Part shown: positions 1 through 12,514 of the stretch, in pieces
Numbering within the stretch: position 1 is the stretch's first letter
Layout: the number at the start of each line of letters is the position of its first letter
DNA from: Trichoderma breve
Taxonomy: Eukaryota; Ascomycota; Sordariomycetes; Hypocreales; Hypocreaceae
Assembly: GCF_028502605.1 (NCBI RefSeq)
Contig: NC_079232.1
Location: 186,001-250,000, forward strand
Length of the DNA stretch: 64,000 bases
Direction of reading: 5' to 3'
The notes under the pieces: model-generated
The model's input: only the letters and a program-made list of their open reading frames with translations
What the model was told of the DNA's origin: nothing
Databases searched by the model: none
Translations under genes and position numbers: made by a program

Positions 1-620
1 CCAAGCTCATGTCATGATGATATATTTATACGAAAGATGCTGGACAATACATGTAAGCTGACGCTGTTGTTGTCTTTTGTTCTCCACAAGGGCTGAGCTT
101 ACAGTGATAAACAAGCCAAACTTATTTGTCAACCACGAGTGGCGTCTTATGGAGAGCTCCGATCAAACATCACAAACATCAGGGTACTTTGTAAGGTTTT
201 TGTGTCGAAATAGCCCTCTTGAAGGCCTTTACAGGGTAAGTCAAGATGGGAGTGAGACGGCTCATATCGGTCTATAAACGTATATAGATAGGGGGTCTCG
301 GCGAATATTTGGTTGGCCTGCGCACTTTTCCGTGTGCACGGCACGGACTCGGTTCGTTAAGGCTATAGCGACCGAAATACTCCATACTCCGTACAAACAC
401 CTAGAACCAACAGTATCTCTTCTTTAGCATACTGACTGGCCTCTCGGTATATATAGCATCTAAAGACGTCTTTTCATATATTAGGTTCGATTCGAAGCCA
501 TTCAATATGGATAACAGACTCGCCTGTCATCTACTTTCTCGTAGATATTATTACTATTCGACTTTACTGCTATACAGCTGCAAAGATATCACGGCCTTCT
601 TATAAAACGGCTAAACAACA
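1..620. other. Intergenic, upstream of the MFS pump gene
   Basis: I see no supportable gene; the short open frames on both strands lack family similarity and splice logic. A TATA-like run (TTATAAAA, about 600-607) lies only about 15 bp before the MFS start codon, so it is probably not the functional TATA box unless the leader is extremely short. Confidence 0.5.
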
Positions 621-2482
621 ATGTCTGGTGGGAAAGCAGAGCCTTCTCTTGTGCCGAAACCTCTCGCTATTCGCGACGAGCATGAATCCGAAGGAACCAA
701 TCGCGTATTAAAACCCGAATGGAAAATGTCGAACCGCACATTATTGGTCTTCATTACCATCTGCGTTTTAACACTCATGGTTGCTTTGGATAGCACATCA
801 ATCGGTGTAGCATTGCCAGTCAGTACAACTGACCTTCGTTGATGCACGTATTCAGCTGATTAAAAATGAACTTGTAGACAATTTCAAGAGCGCTTCATAG
901 CTCCGGCATAGAAACCTTCTGGGCCGGTACTGGATTTTTGTTGTGTGCAACAGGTATATTCCGCCTTACATCGTCTCTATCCTTCCGCAGTGCTAACCAA
1001 CATACTGATGCGCAGTCTTCCAGCCAAATTTTGTTTCCTTTTCCACCATCTTTGGTCGTCGATCTCTCTTCATTGTTGGCATAGTTTTCTTTTTCATCGG
1101 TGCCGTGGTAGCAGGTGTATCGAAAAATGTTACCCAACTACTAGTTGGTCGATGCATACAAGGTGTCGGTGGGGGAGGCATCTCGGCCATTACCGAAGTT
1201 CTCATTGCTGACTTGGTGCCGATACGATATCGAGGACAGTATTACGGCCTCATGAATGCCATGTGGAGCGTTGGATCTGTCTGTGGTCCCATTATTGGAG
1301 GCGCTTTCGCAGGCAGCGCGTCATGGGTAAGAAACAGCACCAGTACAAGTTACATGTCTGCGGGTGGCTAATATCCGTGGTATCAAACTGTAGCGGTGGA
1401 TATTCTACATCAATTTCCCCTTCGTCGGAATTGGAATTGTTTGTGTTGTCGTCTTTATGAACCTTCACTTCGTCCCAACATCACTTTCTGACAAGCTTCG
1501 TCTAATTGATTACATCGGTTCCGTCATCTTCATCGGTAGCACGACGGCATTTCTCATTCCCTTGACGTGGGGTGGCGTCGTGTACAGCTGGCATTCGTGG
1601 AGAACACTGGTCCCTCTCATTATTGGCAGCGTCGGGTGTGGCGTATTTGTCGTTTATGAAGCGTACTTTGCCCCTGCTCCCATCATTCCGATCGATCTCT
1701 TCAAGAAGCGTACTGCCAGCGTCTCGTTTGTCAGTGCCGGGCTCTCGGGGCTGCTCGTTTGGTGCATCGTCTACTACATGCCGTTGTATTTCCAGGCCGT
1801 GAAAGAGTACAGCCCCGTCTTAACCGGAGTGTGTATCTTCCCTCAAACGTTCACTGTGGCACCCGCAGGTGCGATAGCTGGCATAGCCATCACAAAGTCT
1901 GGCAGATACCGATGGGCAATTTGGTCGGGGTGGGCTCTGGCGACTCTAGGTCTGGGTTTGCTTTGCATTCTGGAGGTCGGAACAAGTGTGCCTGGTTGGA
2001 TCTTCCTGAATGTGGTCTCAGGAATCGGTCTCGGATTCCTCTTTCCATCGGTGGCCTCAGCAATACAAGCGGCTACTGCTCCGGAGCATGTTCCAATGGC
2101 TTTGGCCATGTTTAGTTTCTTCAGATCGCTCGGCCAGGCTGTAGGAGTCGCCATCGGAGGGGTGATATTCCAAAACCGGATGACCGCAAACCTCCTCAAT
2201 TACCCAAAACTTGCGCCAAACGCCACAGCTTATGGTGCCGACGCCGCCGGCTTAGTCGATATCATCAAATCGATGCCCAGTGGCCAGAACAAGCATGATC
2301 TTCAACAGGCCTTTGTCGATAGCCTGCGCATTGTTTGGGCAGTCTGCTGCGCTCTGGCTGGTTTCGGGCTTCTCCTCAGTCTGCTCAACCAAAGTTACAG
2401 CATTGATCAAGAACTTGCTAGCAGCCAAGGAATCGTTGAGAAACATCAGCTTCGTCCTCATGCGGAGAGCACGGGAGCTTGA
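621..2482 (+). CDS. MFS drug/toxin efflux pump, 14-TM DHA2 type
   Basis: Predicted plasma-membrane proton antiporter exporting drugs or secondary metabolites. Model: exons 621-818, 878-953, 1016-1326 and 1394-2482 (557 aa). The introns (59, 62 and 67 nt) all have GT-AG ends, and joining them restores continuous MFS sequence (residues LPTISRAL across the first junction, CATVFQPNF across the second, SASWRWIFYINF across the third). A soluble N-terminus of about 35 residues precedes TM1. The antiporter motif C is visible as GSVCGPIIGG, and the GRCIQGVGGGG segment is typical of DHA2 proteins. The start is the first ATG in a good context (CAACAATGTC). The substrate cannot be read from sequence; no biosynthetic cluster adjoins it. 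The family call is strong and the exact exon ends are good. Confidence 0.9.
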
Positions 2483-2575
2483 TATCATATCAGATTGCCC
2501 CAATCCGTCTTAATTAGAATAAGCTTCAGTCTCCGCCAAGATCCACCTACAACAAGCGATTCAACGCTTGGAACA

Positions 2576-2647
2576 TCTTCCGTAGTATAGTGGTCAGTAT
2601 GCAAGCTTGTCACGCTTGAGACCCGGGTTCAATTCCCGGCGGGAGAG
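2576..2647 (+). tRNA. tRNA-Asp (anticodon GTC)
   Basis: A 72-nt cloverleaf folds by eye. The acceptor stem TCTTCCG pairs with CGGGAGA (one T-G pair), the anticodon stem CAAGC pairs with GCTTG around loop TTGTCAC (GTC at 2609-2611), and the T-arm is CCGGG-TTCAATT-CCCGG. B-box GGTTCAATTCC is intact and the discriminator is G. There is no intron. It starts 93 bp after the stop of the MFS pump gene and resembles yeast tRNA-Asp at the D- and T-arms. Confidence 0.95.
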
Positions 2648-3352
2648 ACCGCCAGCAGTTCCAAACTGTAAATTCTTTTTGCCGAGTTGTTCTCTTTTTA
2701 TATCATCGTTTGTTTTTTTTGCGTTTCTCGTTTATATCCGTACTGCCTAGGGTGAGGGACATCAAATTCGTGGCTGCGGGTAAGCAGTGCATGATGCAGT
2801 TCATCTCCGAGGCTATGTCCATATCAAACCGCTGTGGGTCAATGGGATTAATCACTAATGCGGAGGCATTCTGCATGTGCGAATAGAAGGATGTCTGGAG
2901 CTTCTCATCTGTTGCGGGGATCGTTGGAGTATCTATCAACCTAGGAATTGAATAAGATTGATTGGTTCGTTCTCAGTGATCACTCTGCACATGTAGTTAG
3001 TAGCAGCTGCTGCAGACATGATCCAACCGATTGCGAGCCCTTGGCTACTGATGGCGACATGAGCGCAGGTGATTTTTGGCTTAGGTAACAACATCAACGT
3101 CCTATCATGAGAGACCAGCCTTCTCCAACCTTCATGACGACATTCAGAGAACAGGTGTAGGTGATAACATTTAGCCGATGGTGGAGTGGTGATTTGTAAA
3201 GCCGGGCCACGTACCGATGTGAGCAAACAGAATAAATCGGGCACACGCGCGAGCAAACCATGTTCTTCTTTGTAGGCCCTGACCACGAGGCATTTCAAGA
3301 TATCCTGTAATTAGCTTTGTTTAAGTATTCTAAAAGACAAATTCTATTCAAT
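2648..3352. other. Intergenic; promoter side of the dioxygenase gene
   Basis: No convincing gene. A T-rich run right after the tRNA (2678-2720, including TTTTTTTT) would serve as a pol III terminator. A near-palindromic ATGGCGACAT sits at 3051-3060, discussed as a candidate sulfur-regulator site. Confidence 0.5.
3051..3060. promoter_or_regulatory. Candidate CYS3/MetR-type site
   Basis: ATGGCGACAT differs at one position from the palindromic consensus ATGRYRYCAT recalled for the Neurospora CYS3/Aspergillus MetR bZIP regulators. It lies 292 bp before the start of the TauD-type dioxygenase. The identical 10-mer recurs upstream of the methionine permease at 5196-5205. Inference only. Confidence 0.35.
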
Positions 3353-4798
3353 ATGGCCGCCGCCGCCGTTCAAATCCCTAGACAGCCGGACATTTCATAT
3401 GCCCCCGACTATGACAACTACCTCAACCGCATCAAGCGGCGCCAGGAGAGCGAGAAGCTGGAAAAGTCTCTCCCCCAAGGATTTCCCGCCAAGCTTGAGT
3501 CCGATCTTGTCTGGGATGGAAGGAACTTGGCCGATACATACGACTGGAACTACGTTTTGACCGAGAGCGATATTGCTGAGGTCGACCAGGCTCTTCGCCA
3601 CTTCAAGTGTGAGATCCCTGGATTGTCTCCTGATGAGTGAGATCATGGGCGATTATACTAACACCACGGCTCAATAGCACTCAACTTGGGTCTGGGTTAC
3701 GTTACTCAAGAGACTTTTCCTTTACCAAAACTTCATGATACTCTACGGGAGATCTCAAAAGAAGTTCACCTAGGTCACGGTTTCAAGGTCGTCAAGGGTG
3801 TTCCGGTTGACAACTACAGCCGCGAGGAGAATGTCATCATCTATGCCGGCATTGCATCTCACATTGCCCCAATCCGTGGCCGCCAAGACCATCAACTCGA
3901 CGGAAAGCCAGCTGATGTTGTTCTCGCACACATCAAGGATCTCAGTCAGGAGATTGATCCTCACAAGATCGGAGCGCCAGCCTATACGGCTGACAAGCAG
4001 GTTTTCCACACTGACGCCGGAGATGTGATTGCTCTCTTCGCTCTAGGAGAGCCTGAAGAGGGCGGTCAGAGCTTCCTATCAAGCAGCTGGCATGTGTACA
4101 ATGAGCTCGCAGCAACACGGCCTGATCTTATCCGGACTTTGTCTGAGCCTTGGGTCGTCGACGAGTAAGTAAAAGGAATAAGCGCCTTTACATTATATAG
4201 ACATCAGAGTTCATTGTTAATTCTTTGCTAGGTTTGGGAAGCGTGGCAAGAGTCATACCGTACGACCTCTTCTATATTTCCAGCCCGCTACTGCAGACAC
4301 CCCTCAGCGCATGATCATCCAATATGCGCGACGTACCTTCACAGGATACTGGGGTCTTCCTCGATCGACTGATATTCCTCCAATCACTGAAGCCCAAGCT
4401 GAAGCACTGGATGCTTTGCACTTTACAGCTGAAAAGTACCGCGCGTCGCTCGACTTCCACAAGGGCGACATTCAGTTTGCTAATAACTTGAGCATTTTCC
4501 ATGCTCGTGATAAGTTCCGTGATTCTCCAGAGAAGAGGTATGCGTTTTCATTAGACGAATAATGATCTTCTCATAGTGTATAGTTACGCTAATGCTATCT
4601 GACAATAGGCGCCATCTTGTCCGTCTTTGGCTGCGTGACCCAGAACTGGCCTGGGAGACGCCCGAGCCGCTGACTGATACATGGAACAGGATTTACAAGG
4701 ACGTTAAGCCTGAGAACTCTGTCTTCCCGCTGGAGCCAAGAGTTCGTAGCGCAAGTGACGGAAAGCCTGATGAGAGGCCTGATGAGAAGTACCAGTAG
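3353..4798 (+). CDS. TauD/Jlp1-type Fe(II)/2-oxoglutarate sulfonate dioxygenase
   Basis: Likely oxidises a sulfonate (taurine-like) using 2-oxoglutarate, O2 and Fe(II), releasing sulfite for sulfur assimilation. Exons 3353-3608, 3678-4164, 4232-4537 and 4609-4798 give 412 aa, the length I recall for yeast Jlp1. The iron-binding facial triad is visible: H196 and D198 in QVFHTDAG, and distal H338 in SIFHARD. R355/R359 in HLVRLWLRDP are candidates for the 2-oxoglutarate carboxylate contact. The start ATG (CAATATGGCC) was chosen over the open frame 36 nt upstream, which lacks an ATG. All three introns are GT-AG with phases that rejoin conserved sequence. The gene is followed 1 kb downstream by a methionine permease, which fits a sulfur role. 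Other TauD-fold substrates (herbicide-like, betaine-like) cannot be excluded. Confidence 0.88.
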
Positions 4799-5825
4799 AC
4801 TACATGAATCAATTGACGCGGGGAAGTCTATGGTGGTATATCCAGAAGAACAGTTACACCACATGCGTATTAGGGATTCTTTGCAAAAGTGAATGATTGT
4901 ATCTCTGGTAGCGCATGGACTCCTCATAATTACATACAGCACAGCTGCATTCATCCTTGCTGGATCGCCACTGGTTCACAGATAAGCTCATCTCATGCGG
5001 CGTCATCCGAAAAAGGTTCTCGAACTGGTGCGATTCCTGGATTGTAGCATTCAAGCTGGACCAACCCCAATCATATTCCTCAATTTGGTTGTAGTTGCAC
5101 ACATATCCTTGCCTATTCAACTCGCATGACCCGACACCAGCCTAGCGAGTCAAGGCCTGAAGATCCTGGTACCACATCGCATCACAATTACGAATATGGC
5201 GACATGGAGAAATGTGACCTATCTTCTCTCTTGGAAGATTTCTCGGGCTGGGCGATAAGGTTTCGACGGCCAATTCCATCTCGTGCTCTCCACGATGAAT
5301 GAGCCCATTCTTCTACAAATCGGCTGCCCCCACGAGGTTGCTTATGATTGAGAGATTGGTGTAATGTGAGACACTCAGTCGTAAAGGCACCACATGCATG
5401 CATGTCACCTAATAGTATTAGACAAGGTTCAAAGCCAAAGACTCTGTCGATAGACGAGCTTAGCGATGAAGGGAAGTCTCTTTGATTGCGTTATTGCTGC
5501 CTTGTATCGTCGCAATCAATAGTATCGCATCCACCAGACGGGGATCCCCGTTGCCAAGCTCGCCATCAATGACTGGCAGAGGGTGTAGATCATCTTTGTG
5601 TAGCATCCTTAGCAAACAGCCGGGGTTATGTGGTGCCCAAAAGCAATTAAATCCCATACATGTCTCAGTCGAACTCATTTAAGCTTCTCACCGGTGCTTC
5701 ATCTTGTTCATTAATCGTAAAAACGAGGCCTCGTAGACAATTGTCTAAGGCTGGATACTACCCTCTAACGTCATCATCACTTCCTGTTATAACTAGATAA
5801 AAGTGATTGGGGACACTGAGCGACA
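4799..5825. other. Intergenic between dioxygenase and methionine permease
   Basis: No supportable gene; frames are short and unlike proteins. It contains the second copy of ATGGCGACAT (5196-5205). Confidence 0.5.
5196..5205. promoter_or_regulatory. Second copy of candidate CYS3/MetR-type site
   Basis: The 10-mer ATGGCGACAT is identical to the one at 3051-3060 and lies 620 bp before the start of the MUP1-type methionine permease. One mismatch to the recalled consensus ATGRYRYCAT. Inference from motif and neighbouring gene functions. Confidence 0.35.
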
Positions 5826-8073
5826 ATGCCTTCTTTCTGGCGGCGTCCCTTCCGCAGCGGCGAAGAGGCTCAACCTGCCGAAGCAGAAGAGCGCGGATCA
5901 ACATCAGATAGCGATCCCTCTGAGCTCGTCGCTGGAAATACCTACTATATCGCTGGCAAGGGAGCCAACAACAAAGAGACGTCTTACCAAGATGCTTCTG
6001 GTGCACCTGTCGAAGAATCATCGCCTTTGGGGTACCATGTCGGACCATTGACAATCTTGTTTCTCAATGTGAGCAAGATGATTGGCACAGGCATCTTTTC
6101 AACTCGTCAGTAAACTACTCTTCCCAATGTTTGAAAAGGAATAATCTTTCTTATACGATAGGATCTGCAGCTTCAACAATTCTTGCGGGCACCGGCAGTA
6201 TAGGGCTCAGTCTAATATGGTGGGCTCTTGGCTTCTTGACATCGATCACAGCGTTTGCTGTGTATCTCGAATTTACTGCCTATTTTCCTTCGCGATCCGG
6301 CGCTGAGGTAGTGTATCTCGAACAAGCGTTTCCACGACCACGCTGGCTGTTCTCAACCGCATTTGCTTTCCAGTCCGTCATCTTGTCATTTAGTAGTGCA
6401 AACTCATATGGTAAGTGATTTAGCAGCATACCCGACTAAGTTGAGAATTAAAACATCTAACATCGAGTTTCACATTAGTGTTGGCTCAATATCTTTACAA
6501 AATGACGGATCATAATCCGACGGATTGGCAACTTAAGGGAGTGGCCATAGCTGGTTATACTGTCGCTCTTCTAGGTATGTCTGCTATAATTTATGAGCGA
6601 ACAGCAACGATCGGAAAGATACAAGACACTCATACAGCGGTCTAGTCGTCGTCTTACACAACAGATTTGCATATCATCTGGCCAATGGCATTGGATTTGT
6701 CAAAATCGCTACATTGGTGTTCATCTCGATAACCGGATTCGTGGTCCTCGGAGGACATACTCGCATTGAGAACCCAACAGCCAACTTTCATAATTCTTTT
6801 GAAGGAAAAGCTACTGCATACGGAATTACGAATGGTTTGTACAAGATCATTTTCTCTTACTCGGGATTCGAAAATGCTTTCAATGTCGCCAATGAAGTCA
6901 AGGTAAGCTTCCTTTGGATGGGTTTATCCACGCCTTGGTTCATTTTCTTACACTGCCTCGTAGAACCCTGTGAAACAGATCCGACGGCACGGTTACATTG
7001 CCATCTGGACCGTCAGCATTCTTTACATTCTAACCGTCATCGCTTTCTACGCCGCGAGTAAGTGCACGAAATCTCCCTAGCTGGCCACATGGGACTCTAC
7101 TAACTGTACTTCATCTCAGTCCCAAAGGAAGACATCATCAAGAGCAAACTAACTGTTGCCAATCAATTTTTTATAAACGTGTTTGGAAATACCAAGCAAG
7201 TCAAGGCCCTCAACTTTCTGATTGCAATTAGTGCCTTTGGCAATCTAGTAGCAGTGTTCATCGGAACTTCGAGAATCATTCGCGAGTGTGGTCGCCAAGG
7301 CGTACTCCCGTGGACCAAGTTCTGGGTCTCAACGTTTCCTCTTGGCACTGCCCTCGGGCCGTATCTGTTCAAATACGGTATCACGCTTATTATGATCCTT
7401 GCCCCTCCTGCTGGCGATGCCTTCAATTTCGGTACGTATCAAGACTATGTTGATTCTCTCTGTTGCCGCCGTCTGTTACTAACGAAACTCACAGTCAGCG
7501 ACCTTCGTATTTACCCCGGCTCTTTCTTCGACTTCTTGATGAGCGTGGGTCTCCTCATCGTGAGACATAAGCGAAAGGCTCTCAATCTCCCAAGGCCAGA
7601 GTTCAAAGCCTGGGATATCGTCATTTGGTTCAGCATCCTGAAAAACCTCTATCTCCTCGTGATGCCCTGGTATCCTCCTGCAGGGGGAGCAACAGGTGGC
7701 GACGTTAGTTTTTGGTATGGTACATACGTGGTCGCTTCAATTGGCATGTAAGTTTAAAGATCCGGATACAACAACGAATAGGAATCGGTCGCTAACTCAT
7801 TATAGTCTGTTGGCCTGTGTCGCTTATTATTGGCTTTGGATTCACGGCATTCCTTACTTCCGAGGCTATAAGATCCGAGAAGAGGTTGTTACCCTCGATG
7901 ATGGGTCAAAGAGCCATCAGTTGGTCAAAGTGCCAAATGCTGAAGTGGAAGAATGGGATAGGACACATGATCATGCTGGACGGATAATTACAGAGGCTAC
8001 GGAAGTGAGTGATAAGACAGCCAGCAACGTTGTGGTGGTCGGAAAGGATAGCGCAGTATCCAGCACACAATGA
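5826..8073 (+). CDS. High-affinity methionine permease (MUP1-like, APC superfamily LAT type)
   Basis: Predicted plasma-membrane amino-acid transporter of the yeast Mup1 group. Eight exons: 5826-6105, 6162-6410, 6479-6574, 6646-6902, 6964-7057, 7120-7431, 7495-7747 and 7806-8073, giving 602 aa. All seven introns (56-71 nt) are GT-AG and each junction keeps frame. The N-terminus is a charged cytosolic tail of about 70 residues; TM1 carries the APC substrate-binding signature around GTGIFST, and the FSYSGFENAFNVANEV segment matches the TM6 region of LAT-type permeases. The C-terminal tail (about 80 residues) is hydrophilic with several lysines that could serve in ubiquitin-dependent endocytosis, as known for Mup1. 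It follows the TauD-type dioxygenase in the same orientation, suggesting shared sulfur-limitation control. Methionine as substrate rests on family resemblance. Confidence 0.87.
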
Positions 8074-10866
8074 GGTCACATGCTACCTAATGCTAGAAAT
8101 TATTTACCTTTTGCATTATCTGTCAATTCTCCTTTGAACGCCATGATCCATATGGAGTAGAGATTACATGATAGTTTGTCTGAATAATTTCCGGATCATC
8201 TGCAGGGAGAGTTGCCCCCACTGACTCTATGGGAGTGGCGATTGCACCTCTCAAGGTGGCCATTGCTATTTTCCCTACGACACCGTCTATCAGAGAGCAC
8301 GGATACTTGTCGGATTTTGTTTTTTTTTTAGATGACAAAATGATTATTTTCCGGGCGCGTATCGGATCTCAGCCGGAATACGTAGGAAGTTTGTTGCCTT
8401 TGACGCGACTAACTCTCACCGCTTCGGCAGCCACAATTCTCCCTTGCTTTAGATGCTGAAAGGCCAGGGAGAGATAAAAAGTCTTGGCAGTATTACAGTT
8501 ATCTGAATATGAATCACGCACTTGATTTGTGGTAATGGTGTGCCATTTTTCGTCTACAGCTGGTAAATGTGCCTCCTGTTCTCCTAGTCATGAATCCAGA
8601 CTTCCAACTAATCTTTCAGTTACAAAACGGTTTGCCACTGTCTCGAATGAAAATGCATTTACTTAGCAAGTGTACTAAATGTAGTTTCTTTAAATTTTCT
8701 TGCTTGTGTAACAGAGACATTGGCTGCCTGCAGGGCTATCGGAGAACGTGGCAGTGGCAGTGCTGCTGTTGACATTTGTTATCTCAAGAATATGCCAAGA
8801 GTCGTCGTCAGCACAACTTTACATATGGCTCTGCTCCTATGTATTCACAGCGTGAATTGCAGTATACTATCAACAAGCTGATAACTGCTCCATGATTCGA
8901 TCACCCGGGTACTATTTGTTCCCTTTGGGGGCCATCTCGTGTTGTTAACCCGCTCCTTTCCTAACATACTACCAAACTGTGATGCATTGTCGTCTTGAGG
9001 GCTCACAAATGACATTTAAATCTAATGGATCACAAAATAACAACCACACGCATGAAATATGGCCAACGTCGTGGGTAGTGGAGGCAAGGTTGAGTCTACG
9101 CCAACTGTGCTCCCGTCAGGCTCGGAGGATCAATAAATCTCATATCTCTTGTGGACCAAGAAGCCACCACGCAGTGCAAATAAGCTTAAAAATATGGAGT
9201 ACGTCAATCTCAGCCAGATCTCAATCCAACAGAGACGGCCTGATCGCCAGCAGAGGTGCATCCAGGCCCCCCTTGAGCACACCATCAAGAATTAGGCGCC
9301 TTGGTATTTCAGCCGCTACGCTAACAATAGCAATCTAGACTGGATTCAACCACTGCCAAGGGGGTGCTCATTGCTTGCGGAGCACTCGACTTTCCGTGAT
9401 ATTCTCGGACCTCCGTTACATCTACCGTCCTTGTCAGCTGAGATTCGTTTGGTACATCGGCTATTTCCAGCTTCTGCTCATCGCGTCTTGGCGCCAACGT
9501 TGGCTGAGCCAGCTGCAAACAAGGATATGGCTGTAGATAGCATGTCTCGTTACCTCAACCTCGGATACCGCAATGACAAGTAACCGCGTCCAACAAACAG
9601 GGCTACGAACATGTGCTCCGAGTCACATATAGGGCTGCAGGATGTGACATATTCCTGGTGCTTGGAAAGACAATGCCCGTTTGTTAAGGGGCTCAACTGG
9701 GTCATGTTCCATCCTGTAAGTCTCGAGTTGTGTAGCAGAGGACTTCCAGAATCGGCTCGGGCTACTGTTTAAGAGCGCCAAGAATGGCCACGTTCAACAA
9801 CGGCGGCAGCGAAGCTTGGACTTCGGTAGGGGCCAATCCATGGGCTGTCAGTACCCAAGGGATTGGTTTCATATTAGACAGGGTGGCGGGAATGTGTGAC
9901 ATGAGAAGCCATAGTTTGCACGTGTGTATCTGCTACCCACCCAACACCACATTCCAAATGCCAAGCTACAAACGTATAATGAACAACACATTCATCTGTG
10001 TACTATAGCAGTCATGGACATCATAAGTCCAACTCCATATCAAAGAGGGTTTGATCTTTCAGTCATAAAGTAAACTCAAAGGACGTAATATTTTGTATAT
10101 TTTTGCCTCTCTTGGCATACTTCATCTTATGACCCCCAAATAGTCGTACTTTTGAGAGGAAGCACTGCTCTCCTTCACTAACATCATCTGCCCGATACAT
10201 GTGTCTTCCTAGAGCTTCATGATTCCACCCCAACTCCCGTTCCAGGTCGGCAGTGCTCGCCACACGGGTCAACTTTTTAAAGTGACGAATGAATAGCGAG
10301 TATTCTGCCACACCCGTGAAAGCTATGACTCTAGGACGACTTGTTTTGCAGCCCCCAGACCCAGAAAAGCGGCACCGTCTTTTTGGTCCCGAGTGTTTGC
10401 TCCGAAGAGAAGATTGGGGGCCCGAAAACGCAGATCATCAGCCGGCAGTGCCTCGAAACAGCAAGCATCTCGATTTACATGTACCTGGTCGTTTGCATGC
10501 TCCTCCGTTTTGTTCTATATTGGTATACATCAATGAGCCATCGCTTATCACGGATATCGGTGTGACCATGACCTGAATCCCGTTGGTTCTACCCGAGCAA
10601 GGGTACGTTTATGCATGCAGTGATTAGCAGCCAACTCCCGATGGGGTAGTGTAGCTGGAGGCTGATGATTTAGAGCAAGAAATGTAGATAAAGGGAGGAC
10701 ATCCAAACTATGTTGCCTTAGTCTATGCATCAGTGAAGTTCTCTTTCCACTCCTAGTTGGTACAATCTGTCTCTGAATAACATCCAATATCATCTTGCCA
10801 ACCTTTCTACTCTCCATTCCCCCATACTGCCCATTTCTTTCTTCTTTTTTGGACAGAATAGAAGTC
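8074..10866. other. Gene-poor interval, 2.8 kb
   Basis: No gene I can support. Open frames are at most about 120 codons, with no recognisable domains or matching splice sites. No tRNA or clear repeat seen. Confidence 0.5.
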
Positions 10867-11948
10867 ATGGCCAAAGCATTTGTGAGAGATGAGGATCTCT
10901 GCCGACGATACGCGCAGTTTGCATCTGACCTGGACCGGTGGCATTTCAAGATTCTCTACTGGTTTATGTTTGTGCTGAATCTTGTGATCCTGTTCATTGC
11001 ATCTTGGACATACACAAAGTACATCATCCCTCTTTTGATCTATTGAGCATATATACAACTATTCCATTTTATTCGTGCTAACTAAATCTTGATACAGAAC
11101 CCAAGAAACGAACGAGGAATTCAGTCACCAGCCAAAGAGGCGTTCGAGGAGCTTGATCAAATACATGCTCGTGTGTCTTGTCTGTGTTCTAGTTTCAGCT
11201 GCCGTGGTAATTATGGAAGCCTTTGCACTATTGGCTCTGCAATTCTGCGACGGAGAAAATCTCATTTCCCTTTACTGGTCAACTTGGACCATGATCCAGG
11301 TCGGGTCACTGATCGCCATGATGGGCATCATCCTTGCCATGGCACATTCATTGAGGAACAGAAGACATCCGTAAGTCTATTAATCACAGCAAAAGAAACA
11401 TTGCAAAATGCTAATCATCAGTTTTAGGCCGTGGGCTCTTGCTTTAGGAACACCCGTTCTTGTCATTGCTGGCTTGTTGCATCTCATCCACGACTGTACA
11501 AAGAAGCGAGTCAAGAAGATTAGAAACGGTTCCATCATGAAGAGTAGCGTCCCTTCTATGAGCGAAGTGTAAGGCCACATGATCCCTTATTAGCTCATTC
11601 ATACTAACTCTCATCATCAATTCCAGAAACACAATCCAGGGGACCTTTGAAGATGATCTCGAGAACTCAGTGTTGGGCGAGTTCATCGGATTCACAGTAG
11701 AAGGTGGCCCAATAGTCCGCTTCAACGATTCCATTCCACTGAATCTTAGCCAAAATTTCGCATTTGAAGTTTTGGGATACTGCGATGGCACTCGACCTGT
11801 GGTGGCATATCAAAAGGGCTCCATTCAGATCCTACCCACTGCAGACAAGGACAACCAAGGCACGCAGAAAGACGTTCAATCACCGCAAGAGGAGAAATCT
11901 TCTGATGGGACACAAGAGCCTCGGCCAGGGGCAGCTGGCGGTACATGA
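10867..11948 (+). CDS. Predicted four-TM membrane protein of unknown function
   Basis: I do not recognise the family. Exons 10867-11018, 11098-11370, 11428-11568 and 11627-11948 give 295 aa; three GT-AG introns (79, 57 and 58 nt) rejoin in frame. Four hydrophobic segments are visible: residues about 28-47 (ILYWFMFVLN...), about 76-100 (YMLVCLVCVLVSAAVV...), about 112-135 (MIQVGSLIAMMGIILAM) and about 143-160 (PWALALGTPVLVIAG). A basic juxtamembrane stretch (KKRVKKIR) follows TM4, then a roughly 120-residue hydrophilic C-terminal region with an acidic/glutamine-rich tail. No signal peptide is apparent. The coherent splicing and alternation of TM and soluble parts argue that it is real. Confidence is lower for exact ends than for existence. 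Confidence 0.7.
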
Positions 11949-12514
11949 CGCTCGATTTGATCTTTTGTATCTACATGCAGTATGGAAGAATGGAACACGA
12001 GGGTGAAGTAAATGCTGTGTGTATAGGGTGGTATATACCTGTATCTCGGCGGGCAAGCGAGGCCCCAATTATGGAGAGCCAGGGATTATTTTGACAAAAA
12101 TGGTGAAGCTGTGGACATATGTAGTGAATTGAGTTACTATTTGCACTAATGGAATTGGCGTCTTGTACATGTATGCAGAGTGTGAGCGAGTATATGTAAA
12201 GTCAAGTATCATGAAGGATTTGAAGCTGCACTGGCCGCCTAATCGATACGGAGTCTTGGAGGGGCAATTTTTCAATTTTAGTGACAGAGGAAGAAAATGT
12301 CAACGGCGGGGCAAAATCGGGCGCTTGAGCCGCCGTCCGTTCATCGGCGCTTGCTAATCAAGCTGTGGCCGAGCGATTGCTTCATTCTTACAAATCAGCT
12401 CCAGAGACGGCTTAAAACAACATTTAATCGTCCTGACCTTGTGTGGTCAAGCAGATTTATGTTGATGCTGATACTGATGCGCCATCGACGCCCGGGCTAA
12501 GCAGCAGAATCGCC
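11949..12514. other. Intergenic, upstream of CFD1
   Basis: No gene seen; holds the 3' region of the membrane-protein gene and the promoter of the CFD1 gene. Confidence 0.5.
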
